NCBI GenBank assembly: GCA_958450325.1
Contig: OY288254.1
Location: forward strand, 34,295,577 to 34,359,576
Source of the DNA: Agrostemma githago
Lineage: Eukaryota > Streptophyta > Magnoliopsida > Caryophyllales > Caryophyllaceae
Length of the DNA: 64,000 nucleotides
Direction: 5' to 3'
The notes below the pieces were generated by a model. It worked only from the letters and a program-made list of their open reading frames with translations, ran no database searches and had not been told where the DNA came from. Shown here in pieces: positions 56,253 to 64,000 of this stretch (position 1 is its first letter; the number at the start of each line of letters is the position of its first letter). A program made the translations under genes and the position numbers.

Positions 56253-57819
56253 TGATGAGAAGGATTTTGTCGTCAATCCTACCAACAAATAATAACCAAC
56301 TATTCCTAACTGGATAGATAGGGCAAGTCGGGTCGAATCCACAGGGACGGGGTGTCGGACTAAGGTGTGCTACGGTCCTAGACTAGGTTCGAGAGAAACT
56401 AAATAAGGCGATGGCTAATGACTAAGCTAAAGTCTAAAACACGAAAAAGAAAGACAAAACAAGCAACTAATGACTAATGGAAGAAAATAAATCAACAAGA
56501 AGGAAAACTAGGGCTAGGTCGGGTTCATGGATGCAAAGGAGATCAAAAGAGGGAAACGGGGTTACTAGCATGCCTTCATAGCCTAGGTTACGATCGGGCT
56601 ATCGCTACGTAAAACGGCCTAGGGGTCATCCTCACCACGCTCTCGCTACTAATGAGGAAACCAAACCAATCAACCAAACAAACACATACAAGAGAAGAGA
56701 AAAACAAGGATTGATCATCTCTAGTCTCACAAGCATTTCATCAAACATGTGGAGTGCAAGGTAAATGGTAAACAACAAAAACAACATCTAGTACCACCCA
56801 TCTCACCCTAAGCATCCCTAATAATCACACCCAATCTCCCTACTAACCCTAGGGGATAACTACTCAAACATATCTATACTAAAACTAACACTAACAAGAG
56901 AAACAATCACAAGAACAAAAGGAACATTCGTAAAGAAGAACAAGGAGGATGAACAACAAACATAAACAAAGATGAAAACTTGATTAACTATGGAAGATTA
57001 AGGGTAAAGGGAGAAGAAAGATTATACCAACTAGAAAGGAATGGAAAAGATGAACACTTGCATAAAATAATACCCAAACATCCACCAATGTTGTCAAGAT
57101 TGGTAGAATCTCCAAGAATTCCAATATTACAAGATCAATCTAACTAGATTAAACTAAGATTAAGGAGTAATTAAAGACTAATCTAAGCTAATCTAACCTA
57201 AAGTAGTCTAGGGTTTAGTGGGTAATGAAGAGGATAACATAAGATTATAAGAGAGGGGGGTATTTATAGGGTTGTAAGAATAAGGGGAATGAAGTGACAA
57301 AGTGCGAGGAGAAACAGGGGGCTCACGGCCATGATGAGGGGGCTCAAGGCCATGAGGCACCCCCGTCATGGCCATGATGGTCATGGGTCACGGCCATGAC
57401 GCCCTGCTGTAGCTTACTTCCTCTCTTCTTTGCTTTCCAACTCACTACACGGCCATGTAGGCTTCTGACACGGCCATGTAGGGTCTTGTAGGCCTCAAAT
57501 ATGATCTCAAGGGTCCCTCCTTGCTTCTCATGGGCTTCTCATCAATTATCGATGCTTGGGATCGAGTCTAAGGGGCTCGGGAATGGGTCCCAAGTTCTCG
57601 GGATCGAATCTAAGGCATCAAGTGATCGTTCCTTCTCTTCGTTGGCTCCAAAAGTGTATGAAACGATTCGGAATCGTTCCAAATCTTCATGAATGTTCTC
57701 GGGAACCTAAAACGAGCTAGAAGAAGCATGAGTAGCCCAGAAACCGCTCCAAAGAGCAATTCCACAAGGAAAACGGGACCTAAACACAACAAATTAGGCA
57801 CTACAAACTACACTTATCA
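56253..57819 (-). repeat. 5' LTR of element D
   Basis: 1567 bp, very similar to 50260-51802, with an extra CACGGCCATGTAGG unit (about 57450-57482). The dyad array is at about 57325-57482. Confidence 0.9.
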
Positions 57820-58697
57820 AACTCAAATCTAGCCAAAAGGGCAAAGAAAATAAAAAGAATGAAAATGAAAGAAAGAAAAGATTGAAGAAAAAGAAAAGGC
57901 ACAAAAAGCCAAAAAGATAATACAAATGATGAAAAAAAAATGGCATAGCAACACATAAAGCAAAAATGCAAAAGAAAGAAGAATGCCAAAAGAAAACCGT
58001 CCAACAAAAAGAGTCCCCACATCTCAAAAATAAGTCTTTTGCCGACTATTGCCGTGAAGAGCCTACCAAAGGACCGAGTCCTTAGGAAGGATGATAGCGG
58101 TAATGGTCGGTCTTCCCTCATTTTGCAGTAATATTCACCTTTTTACTTGGATTAGTTGAGCGGTTTTGAACATGGGACGACCCTCTTGGCTCATCGCTAA
58201 AGAGGGCGGGTTCTCACTTGCCTACAGTGTCGACTAACACCGTGGTTCATCCTTTTTCCATCCCGCCGTGAGTCCCGTAGTACGTTCTTAGAAGGTTAGG
58301 AGGACCTAGGTAAGTTATTAACGTGTTTATTGCTTTGTTGTCATACTATTAGGGTTTAGTTCATTTCGATTTGTATTATTAGCTTGGGAACGTTGTCACT
58401 TGCCTTGAGTCCTAAACCGGTGCTTCTTTCACCGCATTTTAGAGGGAAGCGGTATTTATTTCTTTTTGGGTGCAACCTTTTGTTTGTTGTTTTGTATGCT
58501 TGTTTGTTTATGTGTTTTTGTGTCCGGTTGCATCCACAGTTTTGTCGCAAGACCTTACTTGCCTTGCGGAGTGCACTTTTCCTCTAAGTGTACTCGCGTG
58601 AGTTGAAAGGACGTAGGGTGCGCTAATACCCGCTCGGCTAGTTTAGTAGTTAGTTAGTGCTTACTCGAGGGCGAGTAAGGGTTAAGTGTGGGGGAGT
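57820..58697 (+). mobile_element. Element E, right piece of its 3' region
   Basis: It resumes the plus-strand internal sequence interrupted at 50259: homopurine tract (57838-57985), the GTGTCGACTAACACCG segment (58227), stem CTTACTCG / CGAGTAAG and polypurine tract TTAAGTGTGGGGGAG (58682-58696). Confidence 0.85.
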
Positions 58698-60332
58698 TGA
58701 TAAGCGTAGTTTGTAGTGCCTAACTTGTTGTATTTGGTCTTGTATTTCCTTGAGAAATCGCTCTTTGGAGCGATTTTGGGGCTACTTATACTTCTTCTAG
58801 CTCGTTTTAGGTTCCCAAGACCATTCATGAAGAATTGGAACGATTTCGACTCGTTTCATACATTTTTGGAGCCAACGAAGAGAAGAAACGATCACTCGGT
58901 GCCTTGGATTCGATCCCGAGACCTTGGGACCCATTCCCGAGCCCCTTAGACTCGATCCCGATCCTCGAGAATCGATGAGAAGCCCATGAGACGCAAGGAG
59001 GGACCAAAAAGATCAAATTGGAGGCCTACAAGGCCCTTCCCGACCGGGAAGGAGTGCACAAATTGAACAGCTCGTGTTTTGGGGTCGTCCCCAACGGGAC
59101 CATTTCGTCCCGGACGGGACCACTTCGTCCCGGATGGGACCATCTCGTCTCGGACGGGATGGGCAAGCTGCAGCACGAGACTCTTCTTTTCATTCTCCTT
59201 CACTTTTGTAACCTTATAAATACTTCCCCCTTGTATTGTTTAAGCATCCTACATTACCCTAGATTATTTTAGACCTCTCTTTAAAATTCAAAACCCAAAT
59301 TGCCTCTCTTCATCTCTAGTTTAGTTTCATATTAATCTTTAGATAATCTTAGTTTAATCTAGTTGATTAGTCTTGTATTAAGGGATTTCTTCAAGATTCA
59401 TCCAAGATTGACAACCTTGGGAGTTTCATTTGGGTTTTATCTTTTCAATACAAGTTCTCATCTTTTTCTTATTTTTGCTAGTTTGTTATAATCTTCTTCT
59501 CTTCTTTACTTTCAATCTTTGTTAATCTTGCAAGTTTGAATCTCTACATATTGTTCATTGTTCTTGTTTGTTCTTAATGGATGTTTTGATTATTATGTTG
59601 ATTTCTCTTGTTAGTCTTGGATTTAATTTCATTATGAGTGAGTAGTTTCCTTGTGGGGTTAGTAGGGGGATTAAATGTGGATTATGGGTGATTAGGGTTT
59701 GATTATGGGTAAAGGTAATTCCTTTGTTGCAAGTCACATATTGGGCACACTATGTGTTTGTTGTTTTGCTTTTGTGGGTAGTAGTGGCCAATGCTTCTCA
59801 TACTTGTATTCCTCTCCTCATTGTTTGACTAATATGTGATTGAGTGCTTATGTTTTGAGTAGCATCTAGCATAGGTGCTCCGGTCTAGTCTTAGACACGC
59901 GAGTGCGGACTTAGGCTTTGGCGCGAGAGCGCAAACCGACCCTAGTAACTAAGAGACACCTACACCCTTGATTACCCAATCATCCTACCACATTTAAGAA
60001 CCCGACCTAACCCTACTCCTTCCCTTATTTGATTTCTCTACTTCTTTAGCCATCTTCTCTAGTTTGTTAGTGTCTTTAATCTCTATTTGTTTCATTTAGC
60101 TCATATCATACATAGTATATTGTTAGTCCACTTTCTTCACCTCCAACCACCATAGTTTGTCAATTATCGTCTTCTTTGTGTTTGTTTGCGTGACTTAGCC
60201 TAGTTATTAGGACGACCTAGTCTAGACACTACATAACCGTCTCCGTGGACACGACCCGACTTACCCTAGCTACCCGTTAGGATTGGTTGGTTATTACTTG
60301 ACGGTGGGGGACGCGGCGGAAACCTACCATCA
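58698..60332 (+). repeat. LTR shared by elements E and F
   Basis: 1635 bp, TGATAAGCG to CTACCATCA. It follows E's polypurine tract and precedes F's primer site, so one LTR serves both. A TCCCG-N2-CGGGA array (59036-59163, centres AC, AA, GA) precedes a TATAAATA box at about 59214. Confidence 0.88.
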
Positions 60333-60335
60333 ATT

Positions 60336-60353
60336 TGGCGCCGTTGCCGGGGA
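60336..60353 (+). other. Primer-binding site of element F, tRNA-Asp type
   Basis: TGGCGCCGTTGCCGGGGA, 3 nt after the LTR. The leader stem-loop follows at 60508-60530. Confidence 0.88.
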
Positions 60354-60560
60354 CGGTGCATGTTTAGACTTAGTTTACTTATAACTCGACTTAGTTACCC
60401 TTCTTTGTGCTCTTCTTCTATCTCTTGTGCATATTTAGTAGTTTTTTTCCTTGTTTTTATCATTTTCTTTCTTCTTTGTCTCCCGTTGTGCTTGTTTATT
60501 GTCTTTGCCTAGTGCCCATAAAGCACTAGGTGTTCTTACGTTTTTTCGAGTGTGTAGTGT

Positions 60561-63500
60561 ATGCCTAGGAGGAGAGACGATTTCTTTCTCTTCAATCCAG
60601 AGGCGGACAGACTCTTTAGAGCCTTTCGCCAACGGACGATTGACCGGGTTAGAATCTCTCAACCATGTGCTAGCAATACCAATCAAGAACAAGCTCAAGG
60701 TTCTGACTTGAACGAGATACCTCGAGAGACGGCCGAAGGGAATTTCATCAATCCTTTCGGTACTTCTAGTCCTAGTTCTCCTTCTACATCTACATCAACA
60801 CCGTCTGCACCAACATCTCCCGCATATCCAATCATGCCTAAGTTTTCTTCTCATTCAACCTTTATGAAAGACGTTTTGCCCGGTCCAACCGTTTTACGGG
60901 AGGCATATACCGGCAACTTTGTGGCAAAAACGCAATTCATCCAATTGGTCGAAAGAAGTCCATTTAGTGGGTTACCAACCGAAGATCCTCATCAACACAT
61001 GGAAATCTTTTCGGATTATTGCGATGCTATCTCACAAACGGGAATAACCCAAGATCAAATCCGGTGGGTGTTATTTCCTTTCTCATTAATCGGTAAAGCT
61101 AAGCAATGGTTCAAGGGGTTAGACAAGGCGACTCTTGGTATTGATACTTGGAAGAAGCTAGCCTTAGCTTTCTACCAACAATTTTATCCCCCGGAGAAGA
61201 CAAATCTATTGAGAGCCTCTATCACGGGATTCCAACAACGTGATGAAGAAAGCCTCTATGAATCGTGGGAAAGATTCAAATCCTTGATCCGCTCTTGTCC
61301 TCACCATGGTCTATCACAATGGTTCCTAGTTCAACAGTTTTGGAACGGGTTATATGAAGACTCAAGGGCCATTCTCAACATGGGGTCGAATGGAAGGTTT
61401 ACCGAGGTGGATGATGACCAAACTTGGTCAAGAATCGAGGAGATGGCGGTGCACAACTCCCAATACTCAAGGCCTAGAAAGGCGAATCGAGGAGGAAGGC
61501 ACGAGTTCGATGCCATCACACAATTAAGCATTGATCTTGGAGCTCAACTAAAAACCCACATGGAATCTATTGACAAGAAGCTCCAAAGTCATTTTGATAA
61601 AGGTCAAAGTGCAAGTGCCTCCCACCAACATTCAATTCAACAAGTCAATGCTTTGGGAGTTGTGTCTCCTACACCTTATTATGGGATGTGCGATAATTGC
61701 GGGATAGTTGGACATGAGCCTATACATTTTCGGGGTAGTACTGAGCAAGTGAACGCCTTTCAAGCGTTCAAGTAAGGTGCCCCTTATCCTCATATGTTCC
61801 AAGCTTCCCATCAAGCTTCCCAACAACAATCTCTACAACACCGTCCATATGTGCCACCTTCCTTAAGGGACAACAACCAAGGTTACCAAGGTTATATGGG
61901 CAACCCAAGGCCATTCAACAATTTCAAGCAACATAACCAAGGTAACTTCAACAACAATCAAGGGTTCCAACAAGGGAACTTCAATCAAGGTGGTTTCCAA
62001 GGAAACCAACACAATCAAGGACACCAAAACTACAACCATGCCAACAATCAAGGCCTTAATCAAGGCAACTCTCATGGGTTCCAAGGGAACCATCAACAAC
62101 AACAAGCAACCCAAGGTAATCGACAAGAAAGCAAGCCAAGGAGCCGGTCTCCTATTCATGATTATGGTACTCCATTAGCCCTCATCGATACTCCGCACAA
62201 TCCACAATCTCCGCCTCGAGATTTCAACATGCAAAAATCTATGTTGGATGTGCAAAGAAGTAATCAAGAATTGCAAAGAAGCCAAATGGAGATGGCAAGA
62301 AACCAACAAGAATTCTTTGCTCAACTTCAAAGGGATAACATAGCAAGAGATGCTCATATGAAGATGCTTGAGACTTAAATAGCTCAAGTTGCTTCGGGAA
62401 GCTCTTCAAGACAAAAGGGGCAACTACCTCCTCAAGGTGAAATGGCAAAATTTGAGCATGTGAATGCTATTACCACGAGGAGCGGTGCATCTTATGATTC
62501 CCCCTTATCCCCTAGTGAGCAAGTACCAATGAAAGAAGTTGCATCCCCCTCTCAAGACAATTTAAGTTCGGGAAATCCAATGGAGGAGCAAGTTTTGTGG
62601 GAGATTGAGAAACCCCATGAAGAAAAGCTTCCCCCACTTCAAGGAAAAGACAAAGGTAAAGGGAAAATGTCATTTGAGAAGTCCAACCCTATTGAGCAAA
62701 ACAAGGTGCACATCAAGTTGCCTTTCCCAACAAGGCAAATGAAGACCAAGGTGGATGTTCAATATGACAAGTTCCTTAATATTGTGAAGAAATTGGATGT
62801 GAGTGTACCATTTACCGAGCTACTTACCCAAATCCCGGCATATGGAAGATTCATGAAAGAAATCTTGGCTAGGAAGAGATCCGTCGACAAGGAAGAGACA
62901 ATAGCGTTCACAAGAGTGGTGAGCGAGCTTATTCAAGGTTCTACGCTTCCCAAGTTGAAGGATCCGGGTAGTTTCTCGATCCCATGCACCATAGGCAACT
63001 TCAAGATTGAGAGAGCTGAGCACTATGTGATTTTGGTGCGAGTGTAAGCATCATTCCCTATTGCATTTGTTGGCGACTTGGGATGAAGGAGCTCAAGTGT
63101 ACTTCCATTACACTCCAAATGGTCAATAGTTCACTCAACCGACCATTAGGGATGTTAGAGGATGTACCAATAAGAATCGGGAAGTACTTCATTCCGGTCG
63201 ACTTCCTAGTGCTCGACATACCGGAAGATGATATCACTCCCATTATCCTTGGGCGCCCATTTCTACATACCGCCGGTGCTATGATTGATGTGAAGAATGG
63301 TAGGATCACATTTGAGTTAGGCGACGAAAAGCTCGTGTTTGACCTCCAAGGCAACACCTCGCCTACTAATGATGAGTCTTGTAATATGATCCACGCCATG
63401 GAAGACATCGATCTAGGGGATAAGTCGGGAGAAAGCTTGAAGAGCAACTTCTATGGAATTGAAGATGATGATTTCGAGCTTGGGGTGGATGAATGCCCAT

Positions 63501-63820
63501 ATCATGATGTTGAGGACAAGTTGCAAGGCAAGAAGGAAGATGAGCCTCCCTTGGGGCCACATGAGAATAGATGGACTTTTGGGTATATACCGAAGGATCG
63601 AAAGTACAAGTTCAAGCCATTGAACTTAGTAGATCGGGATGCCCCGGGAACGTCAAGACAAGGTTGTGAAGAACCTTGTAATGTGGATGGTTACACCACA
63701 AGCTTGATTGAAGACTTCGCAAGGGCCTTCGATTTGTTTCTTCTTCGTGCCCTTGATGGCGATGGAATCGGTTGCAAGGTTGTTGAAAAAGAATTGAAGA
63801 ATGCACCATCCTTGGTTTGA
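60561..63820 (+). pseudogene. gag: Athila-type gag-protease of element F, two stops and a frameshift
   Basis: It starts MPRRRDDFFLFNPEADRLF. Capsid domain as in the other copies; zinc-knuckle region CDNCGIVGHEPIHF, where the last cysteine is replaced by F; stop TAA at 61773-61775; Q/N-rich repeats; stop TAA at 62376-62378; a frameshift near 63018 just before the protease, read in the next frame as CDFGASVSIIPYC (D-F-G-A-S rather than D-L-G-A-S); C-terminal tail RAFDLFLLRALDGDG. It is more decayed than the copy at 29200. The element continues beyond the window. Confidence 0.9.
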
Positions 63821-64000
63821 CGGAGTTCCAAAAGAACCGTCTTATTGTATATATCTCTTTCTTGTAGCTCCTTTGAGTTTTGTGAATTCTTGTAATTTGG
63901 TATTTTTGATGAGCGATGTGAGGAAGAGATTTTGATGAATGTTTTGAGCTTATTTGATAGGTGTGAAGTGAAGATGAACCAAAGAGAGGAATGGTTGTGG
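63821..64000 (+). other. Start of 3' non-coding region of element F
   Basis: It follows the gag stop as in 32449-32640 (GACGGAGTTCC, then TTGTATATATCTCTTTCTTGTAG). The window ends before any dyad array. Confidence 0.7.

Larger units (their letters stand above)
50260..57819 (-). mobile_element. Complete Athila-like element D with a gag-core-less ORF
   Basis: 7560 bp, two LTRs, tRNA-Asp primer site, one ORF and polypurine tract, flanked by a perfect target duplication AACTC (50255-50259, 57820-57824). It is inserted in the opposite direction into its relative E. Its ORF lacks the capsid and protease parts of the related gag but keeps the C-terminal tail. It is a second-order dependent element. 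Confidence 0.92.

Overview
This is plant nuclear DNA, from an angiosperm and probably a eudicot. The evidence is a FAR1-type (MULE-derived) gene remnant, Ty3/gypsy elements of Athila and Tat type, a Ty1/copia element primed by initiator tRNA-Met, plant-style intron signals and a plastid 23S rRNA scrap. I cannot name the species. I see no intact host gene. The window is a stack of nested LTR retrotransposons.

Layout. 1-2834: minus-strand FAR1-like pseudogene split by a 2 kb element that is almost nothing but two LTRs. 3682-13802: minus-strand non-autonomous Athila-like element (gag-protease only, no RT/RNase H/integrase), continuing past its left LTR into a second truncated copy. 13803-17972: gag start, leader and 2.5 kb LTR of another gypsy element, cut off by the previous one. 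17973-21437: AT-rich intergenic DNA with one possible exon and Helitron-like ends. 21438-44977: minus-strand Tat-lineage element of about 12 kb native length. It has gag, protease, RT, two RNase H domains and integrase, all decayed, plus two antisense ORFs. One antisense ORF is split by a solo LTR (23003-24649), the other by a young complete Athila-like element (27362-37148, plus strand). 45491-49355: 3'-truncated copia element. 49356-60332: 3' part of another Athila-like element (E) carrying a complete, oppositely oriented relative (D, 50260-57819, perfect 5-bp target duplication). E's LTR at 58698-60332 is also the 5' LTR of a further gag-protease element (F) that runs off the end of the window.

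How it works together. The Athila-like copies share a tRNA-Asp primer-binding site, a leader stem-loop, a gag-protease ORF or remnant, a roughly 3 kb non-coding 3' region and a polypurine tract. None here encodes RT or integrase, so they must be mobilised in trans. The most unusual signals are non-coding. Several distinct LTR families each carry their own array of short dyads just upstream of the LTR TATA box. The Athila-like group adds a second array downstream of gag, a duplicated stem-loop plus polypurine-tract module, and a 3' hairpin with a compensatory base-pair change between copies.
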